From: an uncultured Dehalococcoidia bacterium
GTDB taxonomy: Bacteria; Chloroflexota; Dehalococcoidia; Bin125
DNA: 64,000 bases
Direction: 5' to 3'
Assembly: GCA_958295515.1 (NCBI GenBank)
Contig: CATQGW010000003.1
Coordinates: 205,623 to 269,622 of the forward strand
In this document: positions 46,141 through 54,372 of the stretch, in pieces
How the letters are laid out: each line of letters starts with the position of its first letter
Numbering within the stretch: the first letter of the stretch is position 1
Translations under genes and position numbers: made by a program
Notes under the pieces: generated by a model
What the model was told of the DNA's origin: nothing
The model's database searches: none
The model's input: the letters and a program-made list of their open reading frames with translations, nothing else

Positions 46141-46955
46141 CGATCGCCGCGGTGGAACTCGTCCAGCGTGGCGCGCAGCCCCCGCTCGCGGATGCTGCGG
46201 TTCATCGCCAGCACCGGCTCCGAAAAGTGCGCGATCGCGTCGATCTCCACCCCGCCCAGCAGCGCCTCACGGAAGCCTTGCACCTCCTGCGTGCGGTTGA
46301 TCGCCTTCTTCTGCAGCACCAAAATCTCCTTCGGCGTGCGCGCCGCCCGCTCCACGTACTCGTCCACAAATGCGTCCAGCTGCGCCGCCGGCAGGCTGCG
46401 GTTGAACAGCCCGATCTCCGCCGCCTCCGCGCCCGAGATCATCGAGCCGACCGGGAAGAAGAACTCCTTCGCCCGCTTCGCCCCCACCTGCCAGGCCCAG
46501 AACGACGCCACGAATCCCGCCCCCAGCGGCAGCTGCGGCGCGCCCACCCGCGCGTCGTCGGCGACGAACGTCACATCGCAGATCATCGCCAGCTGCGTCC
46601 CGCCCGCCAGACAGTGCCCATGCACCCGCGCCACCACCGGCAGGCGCAAATCCCAGATGCGCAGCCAGTTGCGCAGCAGCTCTTCGAGTCCATCGCGATC
46701 GCGCGAAATCGCCGACGCCTGATCCGCGGCCACCCCGCCCCCGCCCTGAAGGTCGTAGCCGGCGCTGAACGCCCGCCCCGCCCCGCTCAGCAGCGCCACG
46801 TGGACGCCGTCGTCGCGCTCCAGCTCGCTCAGCGCCTCGATCAGCTCGCGCTGCATCGCGCGCGAGATCGCGTTCAGCTTCTCCGGTCGGTTCAGCGTCA
46901 CCCGCGCCACGCGCCCCTCGCGCTCCACCCGGATCATGCTCGGTTCGTCGGACAT
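46137..46955 (-). CDS. Enoyl-CoA hydratase/isomerase family protein
   Basis: 272 aa from the ATG at 46955 (GGGAG upstream); the tracked start is 156 nt too early. Crotonase landmarks: VTLNRPEKLNAISRAMQREL, the oxyanion-hole segment GAGRAFSAGYDLQGG, HGHCLAGGTQLAMICDVTFV and GAPQLPLGAGFVASF. At the usual second catalytic Glu region the sequence is GAPQLPLG, without an obvious Glu, so the reaction may be isomerase-, hydrolase- or decarboxylase-like rather than hydration. It is the first gene of a two-gene unit. Confidence 0.85.
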   Translation of the reverse strand: MSDEPSMIRVEREGRVARVTLNRPEKLNAISRAMQRELIEALSELERDDGVHVALLSGAGRAFSAGYDLQGGGGVAADQASAISRDRDGLEELLRNWLRIWDLRLPVVARVHGHCLAGGTQLAMICDVTFVADDARVGAPQLPLGAGFVASFWAWQVGAKRAKEFFFPVGSMISGAEAAEIGLFNRSLPAAQLDAFVDEYVERAARTPKEILVLQKKAINRTQEVQGFREALLGGVEIDAIAHFSEPVLAMNRSIRERGLRATLDEFHRGDR

Positions 46956-47082
46956 CGGCGCTCTCCCGCTGCGCATCATGTTGCGCCAATGATCGTAGGC
47001 GCTGCGCCCCGATTTGCGCTCGCCGATTGAATGTTCTAGATTTCTGTTCGGAACACAAATGCCAAGAGAAGGGCGAGAACGA

Positions 47083-47256
47083 ATGACCATCGCGCTGATC
47101 CTGATCACCATCGCGCTCGGCTGCTATCTGCTGCGCCAGTGGCGGAGTGGCGAGCTCGCCGCCCCGGAGCCGCGCCGCCAACCCGCCCCGCTGCCGCTGG
47201 TCGCCCGCGCCCACCCCGCGCCGTCGCGCCGCCCGCGCCGCCGCCCGGCCGCCTGA
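47083..47256 (+). CDS. 57-aa single-span membrane protein
   Basis: MTIALILITIALGCYLLRQW is a membrane helix, followed by a Pro/Arg-rich basic tail ending RRPRRRPAA. GAGAAGGGCGAG precedes the ATG at 47083. Upstream, TGTTCGGAACA at 47045-47055 is a perfect 11-bp palindrome that could be an operator. It is short enough to be spurious, but the start signal and helix are convincing. The next gene is a Crp/Fnr regulator, 76 nt downstream. Confidence 0.45.
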   Translation: MTIALILITIALGCYLLRQWRSGELAAPEPRRQPAPLPLVARAHPAPSRRPRRRPAA

Positions 47257-47332
47257 ATGCGGACCCCGCGCCGTTCTTGCCCCTACGCGCCCTGTAGCGC
47301 TTAGACTGCGCTTCCGTACGTGTGAGGACGAC

Positions 47333-48043
47333 ATGGCCGCAATCGTCAAAACGACCGATGTGGACGCCCTGCTGAGGCGCGTCGCGCTCTTCCGCGATGT
47401 GCCCGGGGAGATGCGGCGCGAACTGGGCCACCGCCTGCGCGAAGTCCCCTTCCGCGCCCAGACCGACATCTTCCACGCCGGCGACGCCGGGGCCACGATG
47501 TACATCATCGTCGAAGGAGCCGTCAAAATCTTCGTCCCCGCCATCGACGGCCGTGAGGTCGTGCTCGCCGTCCACCGCGCCGGCGACCTGTTCGGCGAGA
47601 TGGCGCTGCTCGACGACGAACCCCGCTCCGCCTCCGCCAGCACCATGGAAGACACCCTCGTCTTCACGCTCAACCGCGACGATTTCGTCGATGTGCTCGA
47701 TGTCTATCCGGCTGCGCTGCGCGCGATCATCAATGTGCTGGTCGAGCGGCTGCGCGCCACCAACCAGTCGATCCAGGATGCCTACCTGCTCGACGTGCCC
47801 GGCCGCCTCGCCCGCCGCCTGCTGCTGATCGCCACCGAGCACGGCCACGACACCGAGCGCGGCCGCGACATCGGCCTGCGCGTCAGCCAGCAGGAACTCG
47901 CCAACATGATCGGCGCGAGCCGCGTCGCCGTGAACAAGCAACTCCAGGCCTGGCGGCAGCGCGGCATCGTCGAGGTCACCCGCCAGCGCGTCGTGATCCT
48001 CCAGCCCGCCAACCTCGAACGCGAATTCACCCTCTCACCCTGA
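47333..48043 (+). CDS. Crp/Fnr-family transcription regulator
   Basis: 236 aa. Cyclic-nucleotide-binding jelly roll (about 20-135) with GDAGATMYIIVEGAVKIFV and the phosphate-binding cassette GDLFGEMALLDDEPRSASAS, close to the cAMP-binding consensus. A long dimer helix follows, then a winged helix-turn-helix VSQQELANMIGASRVAVNKQ. There are no N-terminal Fe-S cysteines, so it is not Fnr-like; cAMP or a similar ligand is plausible. The start at 47333 follows GTGAGG; the tracked longer N-terminus is rejected. Confidence 0.92.
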   Translation: MAAIVKTTDVDALLRRVALFRDVPGEMRRELGHRLREVPFRAQTDIFHAGDAGATMYIIVEGAVKIFVPAIDGREVVLAVHRAGDLFGEMALLDDEPRSASASTMEDTLVFTLNRDDFVDVLDVYPAALRAIINVLVERLRATNQSIQDAYLLDVPGRLARRLLLIATEHGHDTERGRDIGLRVSQQELANMIGASRVAVNKQLQAWRQRGIVEVTRQRVVILQPANLEREFTLSP

Positions 48044-48075
48044 CCCGCACACAGACCCAGCCGAAAGGACTCACC

Positions 48076-48786
48076 TTGCCCGACACGCTCAGCACCGACC
48101 AACTCGCCGCGCTCCGCGCCTGGCCCTCCCCGGCCATCGCCAACGCGATCGAAACCTTCGATGTCCGCAGCCGCGCCTTCGGCTTCATGACCCCCGACAT
48201 CCTCTGCCGCTTCCCCGATATGGAGCCGATCGTCGGCTACGCCGCGACCTGCAAAATTCGCGCCAGCATCCCGCCGGCCGACGACCCCGAAACGCAGGCC
48301 GCGCCCGACTGGTGGGCGCACATCGAGTCCATCCCCGAGCCCCGCATCATCGTCATCCAGGACCTCGACCAACCCCCGATCGGCTCCTTCTGGGGCGAGG
48401 TCAACGGGAACATCCACAAAGCGCTCGGCGGCATCGGACTCGTCACCGACGGCGGCGTGCGCGACCTTGACGAGGTCGAGGAGATCGGCTTCCAGTTCTT
48501 CTCCCGCGAAATCCTCGTCTCCCACGCCTACGTCCACCTCGTCGAAATCGGCCAGCCCGTCACCGTTGGCGGCCTCACCGTCTCCCCCGGCGACCTGCTG
48601 CACGGCGACAAGCACGGCGTCGTGCAAATCCCGCACGACATCGCCCCCCAGGTCGCCGACGCCGCCCAGGCCGTCGAAGACCGCGAGCGCGTGATCATCA
48701 ACTACGCCAAGTCCGCCGATTTCTCCCGCGACGGCCTGCTCCAGATCATGCGCCCCACCCCCAGCACCGAGGAAGAGACTCCCTAG
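48076..48786 (+). CDS. RraA-like family protein (aldolase/demethylmenaquinone methyltransferase fold)
   Basis: 236 aa, TTG start with GAAAGGA upstream. RraA/HMG-aldolase fold: SPAIANAIETFDV, the conserved GEVNGNIHKALGGIGLVTDG with GGVRDLDEV (the Arg-Asp pair that binds metal and substrate in class II HMG/CHA aldolases), then VSPGDLLHGDKHGVVQIP. Members either act as aldolase/decarboxylases on oxo acids or, as RraA, regulate RNase E. With the Arg-Asp present and the length above RraA's, an enzyme is more likely. It is 32 nt after the Crp/Fnr gene. Confidence 0.85.
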   Translation: MPDTLSTDQLAALRAWPSPAIANAIETFDVRSRAFGFMTPDILCRFPDMEPIVGYAATCKIRASIPPADDPETQAAPDWWAHIESIPEPRIIVIQDLDQPPIGSFWGEVNGNIHKALGGIGLVTDGGVRDLDEVEEIGFQFFSREILVSHAYVHLVEIGQPVTVGGLTVSPGDLLHGDKHGVVQIPHDIAPQVADAAQAVEDRERVIINYAKSADFSRDGLLQIMRPTPSTEEETP

Positions 48787-48813
48787 CGCCCGGCGGCGCG
48801 GGAGGCGCGAACC

Positions 48814-50064
48814 ATTCAACGGCTCGCGCCGCGCCGGCGCGGCGCGTTCGCGCCCTTCGCCTCCCGCGACTTCCGCGTCCTCTGGGGCGTCATCTTCCTC
48901 CGCTCCTCCGCGCTCTGGCTCGACCAGGTCGCCCGCCCCGTCCTGATCGCCGAACTGACCGGCTCCGCCCTGCTGCTCGGTGCAGTGCTCGCCGCCCGCA
49001 TGGCGCCCAACCTCCTGCTCGGCCTCTTCGCCGGCGCAATCGTCGACCGCTACCCCCGCCGCCGCATCCTGATCCTCTCCCAGTTCGGCAACGTCCTCTC
49101 CGCGCTGCTGCTCTGCATCCTGCTCGCCGCCGGCTGGGTCGAAGCCTGGCACGTCATCGCCCTCGCCGCCGTCTCCGGCGTCAACATCGCCTTCTTTCAG
49201 CCCGCGCGGCAGGCGATCCTGCCCGCCATGGTGCCCGCCTCCGCAATGCGCAGCGCTGTCGCTCTCTCCCAAACCGCCAACACCGTCACCCGCATCGGCG
49301 GCGCGCTGCTCGCCGGCCTGCTCCTCGCCTTCGCCGACTTCAGCGTGATCTACGGCGCAATGGCCGCCATCTACGCCGCCGCCGCGCTCGCCGCCCGCCT
49401 GCTCCGTGCCGATGTCGACACCCCCGCCGAGCAGGAGCGCGCCTCAGAATCGCTGCTCTCCCAGACCGCCGAGGGCTTCCGCTGGGCCTTGCGCACCCGC
49501 CGCCCGCTCGCCGTGATGGGCGTCTCCGTGCTGATGTTCATCTTCATCGTCCCCTACCAGGGCGTCTTCCTGCCCCTGCTGGTGATCGACGAACTGCGCG
49601 AGCACGCCTCCTGGGTCGGCTACATGATGGCCGCCGGTGGCGCGGGCGCGGTGGCCGGCTCGCTCGCTCTCGCCGCCGCCCGACGGCTGCCCGCCACCGG
49701 GCGCCTCATGGCTTCCCTGCTCGTCGCCGCCGCCATCGTCCTCGCCCTGCTCTCCTTCGCCCCCAGCCTGCCGCTCGTCGCCCTCTGCGTCTTCGCCGCC
49801 GCCGCCTGCAGCACCAACGTCATGTCGCTCGCCAACCTCGCTCTGCTGCGCCTCGGACGCGAGGGAATGGCCGGACGCGCCGTCAGCCTGATGAACCTCG
49901 CCCGCGGCATGATCCCCGTCGGCGCGCTGCTCGCCGGCGCGCTGGCCGACGCCCTCGGCCCCCGCAGCGGCCTGCTCACCATCGCCGCCGCCGCTGCCGC
50001 CGTCAGCCTCCTGGTGCTCGTCTCCCCTCTCGCCGGCCAAGCCTCCGACCAGCCGCGCGCCTAG
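48814..50064 (+). CDS. MFS transporter, probable ATT start
   Basis: About 416 aa from the proposed start, with about 12 hydrophobic segments (for example NLLLGLFAGAIVDRYPRRRI with the MFS loop motif, and GVSVLMFIFIVPYQGVFLPL). The tracked start, GTG at 48985, would remove the first membrane helices. The frame upstream is open and reads FAPFASRDFRVLWGVIFLRS, the usual MFS entry, back to ATT at 48814, 8 nt after GGAGG. No ATG, GTG or TTG exists in frame between. The family resembles the enterobactin/multidrug exporter group (DHA3). Substrate unknown. Confidence 0.85.
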   Translation: MQRLAPRRRGAFAPFASRDFRVLWGVIFLRSSALWLDQVARPVLIAELTGSALLLGAVLAARMAPNLLLGLFAGAIVDRYPRRRILILSQFGNVLSALLLCILLAAGWVEAWHVIALAAVSGVNIAFFQPARQAILPAMVPASAMRSAVALSQTANTVTRIGGALLAGLLLAFADFSVIYGAMAAIYAAAALAARLLRADVDTPAEQERASESLLSQTAEGFRWALRTRRPLAVMGVSVLMFIFIVPYQGVFLPLLVIDELREHASWVGYMMAAGGAGAVAGSLALAAARRLPATGRLMASLLVAAAIVLALLSFAPSLPLVALCVFAAAACSTNVMSLANLALLRLGREGMAGRAVSLMNLARGMIPVGALLAGALADALGPRSGLLTIAAAAAAVSLLVLVSPLAGQASDQPRA

Positions 50065-50109
50065 TCGCTCTCAGCCGGCGACATAATCACCGCCCCCAAA
50101 CGACGCCCA

Positions 50110-51183
50110 CTACGGCTGCGGCCACGGCTCCAGATCAATCTGCCGCCAATACCGCACCCCGTTCCGCCTCAACTCCACCGTCGCCGTCTCGCCCACTCGC
50201 AGCGTCTCCAGCGCCGCAATCAAATCGTCCACATCGCTCAGCGCAACGCCGCCAATCCCGCGCAGCACATCGCCGACCCGCAGCCCCGCCCGATCCGCCG
50301 CGCTGCCCTCCTGCACCGCCGAAATCTCCATCCCCTCCGCCAGCCCGACGCCCAGCCGCGGGTGCCGAATGTGCTCCCCGGCCGCCATCCGCGGCAGCAC
50401 CCGCTCAATCGTGTCCACCGGGATCGCAAACGCCACGCCGGTGAACGCGCGAATCGGACTCTCAATCCGGAACGGCACTCCCACCAGCGCCCCCGCCGCG
50501 TCCACCAACACCCCGCCCGAGTTGCCCGGATTCAGCGCCGCGTCGGTCTGAATGATCCCAAAATGGCTGCGCCCGCCGTTGATGATCGGCTGCACCACCC
50601 GCTCCAGCCCCGACACGATCCCCGTGCTCAGCGAGTGGCTGAACCCGTGCGGCGCGCCAATCGCCGCCACCGGATCACCCACCCGCACCGCGTCCGGATT
50701 CCCGAACGCCAGCAGCGCAATCGTCACCTCGTCGGGATCGACCCGAATCAGTGCCAGGTCGTTGGCCGGATCGCTCCCAACCAGCTCCGCCTCCGCAATC
50801 TCGCCGCTCCACGTGCGAACCCGGATCGACTGCGCCCCCTCCACCACGTGGTGGTTGGTCAGAATCTGCCCCTCGTCGTCCACGAAAAAGCCCGAGCCGC
50901 CCTGCCCGATGTTGTTCGCAATCGTCACCACCGCGGGCGCTACCCGCTCGTAGATGCGGGCCGGATCGAACGCCGCCGCAAGCGGCTGCACGCCGCTCAG
51001 CACCGGCGTCGGCTGTGCGCGCAGCCCGTCCCGACTCTCCGCCGCAGTCGCCAGCACCGGCTGCGAATTCGAGCCGCCCTCAGCCACCGGCTCCGCGCTC
51101 GTTCCCACGACGAGCAGGATCGCCGCCGCCGTGATCGCCGACATCACCGCACCGCCGCCCAGCGAGATCAGGAACGTACGCAT
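50110..51183 (-). CDS. HtrA/DegP-type serine protease with PDZ domain
   Basis: 357 aa from the ATG at 51183 (GAGGGA upstream). N-terminal anchor helix FLISLGGGAVMSAITAAAIL. Trypsin-like domain with catalytic His in LTNHHVVEGAQ, Asp in ANDLALIRVD, and Ser in ALNPGNSGGVLVD. One C-terminal PDZ domain from about 270 (LRVGDVLRGIGGVALSDVDD). It degrades or refolds damaged proteins outside the membrane. Divergent from nothing, it follows a convergent MFS gene. Confidence 0.94.
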   Translation of the reverse strand: MRTFLISLGGGAVMSAITAAAILLVVGTSAEPVAEGGSNSQPVLATAAESRDGLRAQPTPVLSGVQPLAAAFDPARIYERVAPAVVTIANNIGQGGSGFFVDDEGQILTNHHVVEGAQSIRVRTWSGEIAEAELVGSDPANDLALIRVDPDEVTIALLAFGNPDAVRVGDPVAAIGAPHGFSHSLSTGIVSGLERVVQPIINGGRSHFGIIQTDAALNPGNSGGVLVDAAGALVGVPFRIESPIRAFTGVAFAIPVDTIERVLPRMAAGEHIRHPRLGVGLAEGMEISAVQEGSAADRAGLRVGDVLRGIGGVALSDVDDLIAALETLRVGETATVELRRNGVRYWRQIDLEPWPQP

Positions 51184-51257
51184 GATGCAACTCCCTCGAA
51201 TCACGACCTGCATCTTGCTCAAGGCTACGTCCACCGCACGCAAAACGCGAAAGCCCC

Positions 51258-52190
51258 CTACTCAGGCCCCGCCAACACCTCGATTAGGATCTGAATCCGA
51301 CCCTCCGGCAGCGTCCCCAGACGCAGAAACGCCGCCTCCGACAGATCCACGTGATTCACCCCCAGCAGCCCCGTGTCCTGCACGATCACGTCCACCGAGC
51401 GCTCGCCGCGCCAGAGCCGCAGCCGCGTCCCGCACGGCCAGCTCACCGCCGCCGCGAGCTGCGGATCCTGCGGGTTGTACGGCGCGTGCGGCGGGCAGAA
51501 CATCGGCCCGCCCGCCAGCGACGGGTGGTAATACGTCGCCTCGCCCTGTACGACCCGCGCCGCCAGCTCGCCCGGCCGCACGCCCACCGCCGAATTCCAG
51601 CTCGCGCCGCTGACCCGCGTCCGCACCCACACCGCATCGCCCGGATGCAGCACCGCGAACAGCTGCTGCGCGCTCTGCCCCGGGCGGTAGTCGTACCAGC
51701 GCTGATACTCGGCGTTCCAGCGCAACGCCTCCGCGACCGGCCCATACGGATCCTCTCCGAACGCCTTCCAGACCGGCTGGTGCAGTCCCGCCCAACCCAA
51801 AAACGACCAGCCCACCGGCAGCTCGAGCGGCAGCGCAAATGCGCCCGCCGCCGGCTGCCGCCAGCTCGCCGCCCTGCTCAGCTCGAACCAGAGCGGCTGC
51901 CCGTGCCGCAGCTCGCTCAGCGTTGCGCCGGCCGCGCCGGACGCCCAATGCAGCCAGCCCTGCTCCGCCACATCCCAGCCCCAGACGACGCGCAGCGGCA
52001 ACCCCGCCAGCGCCTCGCCGGTCGCCGTATCCGGCCCGCACCACGTCGCCGCGTTCCAGCCCTCGAGCAGCGCAATCTCCCGCGTCTCCCGCGCCCCGAT
52101 CCGCTCGGGAGCCGCCGCGCCCACCGCCAGCAGCGCCGCCCCCCCGCCGATCGCTCGCAGCAGCTCCCGCCGGCTCACGCGCCGCGTCAT
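51258..52190 (-). CDS. Exported RlpA-like double-psi beta-barrel protein with Tat signal
   Basis: 310 aa. The start MTRRVSRRELLRAIGGGAAL is a twin-arginine signal (SRRELL) with an AAA cleavage zone. A central domain of Trp-rich repeats follows (IALLEGWNAATWCGPDTATG, LELPVGWSFLGWAGLHQPVW). The C-terminal about 90 residues are RlpA-like: GEATYYHPSLAGGPMFCPP, AAVSWPCGTRLRLWRGERSV, VIVQDTGLLGVNHVDLSEAA. RlpA-type proteins act on peptidoglycan or cell-wall glycans. Its start overlaps the stop of the HEAT-SpoU gene by 4 nt. Confidence 0.82.
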   Translation of the reverse strand: MTRRVSRRELLRAIGGGAALLAVGAAAPERIGARETREIALLEGWNAATWCGPDTATGEALAGLPLRVVWGWDVAEQGWLHWASGAAGATLSELRHGQPLWFELSRAASWRQPAAGAFALPLELPVGWSFLGWAGLHQPVWKAFGEDPYGPVAEALRWNAEYQRWYDYRPGQSAQQLFAVLHPGDAVWVRTRVSGASWNSAVGVRPGELAARVVQGEATYYHPSLAGGPMFCPPHAPYNPQDPQLAAAVSWPCGTRLRLWRGERSVDVIVQDTGLLGVNHVDLSEAAFLRLGTLPEGRIQILIEVLAGPE

Positions 52191-53206
52191 CGGCCTTCCG
52201 CAATCCGACGCCCCCGCCACGCATACATCGCCACCGACGCCGCCACCGCCACATTCAGACTGTCGATCTGCCCGTAGACCGGCAGCTCCACCTGCAGCGC
52301 CGCCGCGTCGAGGAACGCCTGCGGCAGACCATCCCCCTCGTTGCCCGCCACGATCAACGGCCGCTGCGGCCAGTCCGCCGACCAGACCGGCTGCGCCGCG
52401 CCGCCCTGCTGCAACGCCACAATCTCGTAGCCCTCCGCCGCCGCCCGCGCGATGCACTCGCGCGGCGTCGCCAGCACCTCCACCGGCAGCCACCAGTCCG
52501 CCCCCTTCGTCGACGGTCGATAATAGAAATCACGCCCCACAATCCAGACCGCCTCCGCCCCCGCCGCCTCCGCGCTGCGAATCAGCGCGCCCAGATTGAC
52601 CCCGTAAGAGAAGTTGAACGCCGCCACCGCGAACGAGCGCGGGCGCTCCGGCGGCGTGCCCGACGGCGGCGCAAGCCCGAACGGACGCACCGACGACAGC
52701 GCGCGGTCGCCCACATCCGGCTCACGCCCGTCGATCGTCTCGATCGCCCGCCGCGCCCGCTGCCGCACCGACGCATCGGCATCCTCCGCCAGCCCGCGCA
52801 GCAGCGGCAGCGCCGCCGAGCCGACCGCCGCCAGCGCCACGCAGGCCGCCCGCCGCGACGGCTGCCCCGCGCCCGCCAGCGCCGCCCCAAGCTGCCGGCA
52901 GACCTCCTCCGGGTTAAGCCGCGGCAGCAGCGTCATCGCCCGCCGCCGCGTCCGCCGATGCTCCGAAAGCAGCGCCGGAATCAGCGCCGCCACCGCCTCC
53001 TCCGCCGGCGCAAGCTGCAACGCAATCCGCGCCTCCCCGCGAGGAAACCCATGCCCCGCCGTCAGCGCCATCTCCACAGCCATCGCCACCCACCCCACCT
53101 CCCCCCGCTTCGCAGCTCCCCGCACCGCCAACCCAAGCGCATAAGCCTCAGCCTCGCCCTCGGGCAGCTCCGGCACGGTGCCAAGTGAATCCATCGCCGT
53201 TTCCAC
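52187..53206 (-). CDS. HEAT-repeat/SpoU (TrmH) RNA methyltransferase fusion
   Basis: 339 aa. Residues about 40-165 form helical HEAT-like repeats (RRTRRRAMTLLPRLNPEEVC, GSAALPLLRGLAEDADASVR with QRARRAIETID). Residues about 190-335 form a SPOUT domain: motif 1 NLGALIRSAEAAGAEAVWIV, motif 2 LIVAGNEGDGLP, motif 3 LPVYGQIDSLNVAVAASVAM. SpoU enzymes 2'-O-methylate rRNA or tRNA. The HEAT part replaces the usual N-terminal RNA-binding domain. The start is GTG 53206 or ATG 53194; neither has a good ribosome site. Confidence 0.85.
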   Translation of the reverse strand: METAMDSLGTVPELPEGEAEAYALGLAVRGAAKRGEVGWVAMAVEMALTAGHGFPRGEARIALQLAPAEEAVAALIPALLSEHRRTRRRAMTLLPRLNPEEVCRQLGAALAGAGQPSRRAACVALAAVGSAALPLLRGLAEDADASVRQRARRAIETIDGREPDVGDRALSSVRPFGLAPPSGTPPERPRSFAVAAFNFSYGVNLGALIRSAEAAGAEAVWIVGRDFYYRPSTKGADWWLPVEVLATPRECIARAAAEGYEIVALQQGGAAQPVWSADWPQRPLIVAGNEGDGLPQAFLDAAALQVELPVYGQIDSLNVAVAASVAMYAWRGRRIAEGR

Positions 53207-53220
53207 GTCAGGAATGTACT

Positions 53221-54195
53221 ATGGCCGTCATGCATCACGGGCGCGCCTTCTCGCTGCACACGTTCTTCCCGACCGGCGAACCGGCCGGGCTGCGGATCCT
53301 CGAAAAGGACAACTGGAGCGGACGGGCCATCGCATTCCCTCGCTCCCGAATAGCGGATGTGCGCGACGTGAGTGAGCTATCCGACGTAGGTGTCTATGTG
53401 TTGAGAGGCGCCGACGACGCGAGCGACGAGGTAGCCCACATCTACGTCGGAGAGAGCGACGATCTCCTGCGACGGTTCAATCGGCACACAGATGGGTTCG
53501 AATTCTGGACGGACGCAATCGGATTCACGAGCAAGGACGCGAACCTCAACAAGGGGCATGTGCTGTATCTCGAGGCACGACTGATTGCGCTCGCTGCTGC
53601 TGCAAACCGATGCATACTGGTAAATGTTCAGCGCCCCGCTGCTCAAGATGTTCGTCTCTCGCCGGCCGACCGGGCGAACATGGAGACCTTCCTGGAGAAC
53701 ATGCTGATCTGCCTTCGGTCCCTTTCTGTCCCCGAGTTCGAGCCAATCGATGTCCGCCACAGAGACAGCGGAACTCCTCTCAAGAAAGAAACCGACGATA
53801 CCGAGTTCACGCTAGAAGAAAAAGGCGTTTCTGCGAAGGCTGTGTGGGGAAAAGACGGATTCGTAGTGCTCGCAGGTTCGACGGCCGTACTTGAGGTTGC
53901 TCCAGGCTTCGCGAAGGGAGCGGCGTCGGCCGGCAACCGAACGTTACGGGAAAATCTGATCGAAGGCGGAATCCTGAAGGAGAACGACGGCGTCTACACA
54001 TTCACAAAAGACCATGTCTTTAAGCGCCCAAGTCCTGCGGCGACGATCGTCTTGGGAACCTCAAAAAACGGACTCGCATCGTGGAAGGACAGTGAGGGCA
54101 GAACGATCAACGAGCGCGAGGCGGCCTCGATCCCGGAGATCGATCCGCAGCTGCCCGACATCGATTTCCCTAGCAACAGCGGTGCTGCCGAATGA
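53221..54195 (+). CDS. GIY-YIG nuclease with C-terminal DUF4357 (module copy 1)
   Basis: 324 aa from the ATG at 53221. The N-terminal entry FSLHTFFPTGEPAGLRILEK precedes a GIY-YIG domain (about 60-150): GVYVLRGA, AHIYVGESDDLLRRFNRH, FWTDAIGFTSKD and the catalytic Glu in HVLYLEARLIAL. The C-terminal 100 residues fit DUF4357 (LRENLIEGGILKENDGVYTF then SWKDSEGRTINE). Metal-dependent DNA cleavage is expected. The stop overlaps the start of a partner-gene remnant. Less GC-rich than neighbours, so possibly acquired. Confidence 0.88.
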   Translation: MAVMHHGRAFSLHTFFPTGEPAGLRILEKDNWSGRAIAFPRSRIADVRDVSELSDVGVYVLRGADDASDEVAHIYVGESDDLLRRFNRHTDGFEFWTDAIGFTSKDANLNKGHVLYLEARLIALAAAANRCILVNVQRPAAQDVRLSPADRANMETFLENMLICLRSLSVPEFEPIDVRHRDSGTPLKKETDDTEFTLEEKGVSAKAVWGKDGFVVLAGSTAVLEVAPGFAKGAASAGNRTLRENLIEGGILKENDGVYTFTKDHVFKRPSPAATIVLGTSKNGLASWKDSEGRTINEREAASIPEIDPQLPDIDFPSNSGAAE

Positions 54196-54356
54196 TCACC
54201 TCCGAAGTTGATATCCAGGCCGAACCCATCGACGGGCAGTTCCGCCGCTACCAGGTCATCAGTACCATCCACAAGATCGACTCCCGCTGCGTGCAATCCG
54301 CCGCACAGCGCCCAGACCGCGCGCTATTCGCAGATCATCGCGCGGCTATCCTGTGA
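54192..54356 (+). pseudogene. Truncated copy of the module's partner gene
   Basis: ATG overlapping the stop of nuclease copy 1, reading MITSEVDIQAEPIDG, closely like MTTREVEIEAEPIDA of the intact partner at 55266. After residue 15 the similarity ends, and an unrelated 39-codon tail runs to TGA at 54354. This is the remnant of a partner gene lost when the module was duplicated or deleted. Confidence 0.75.
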
Positions 54357-54372
54357 GTGAGAGAGGACTAGA

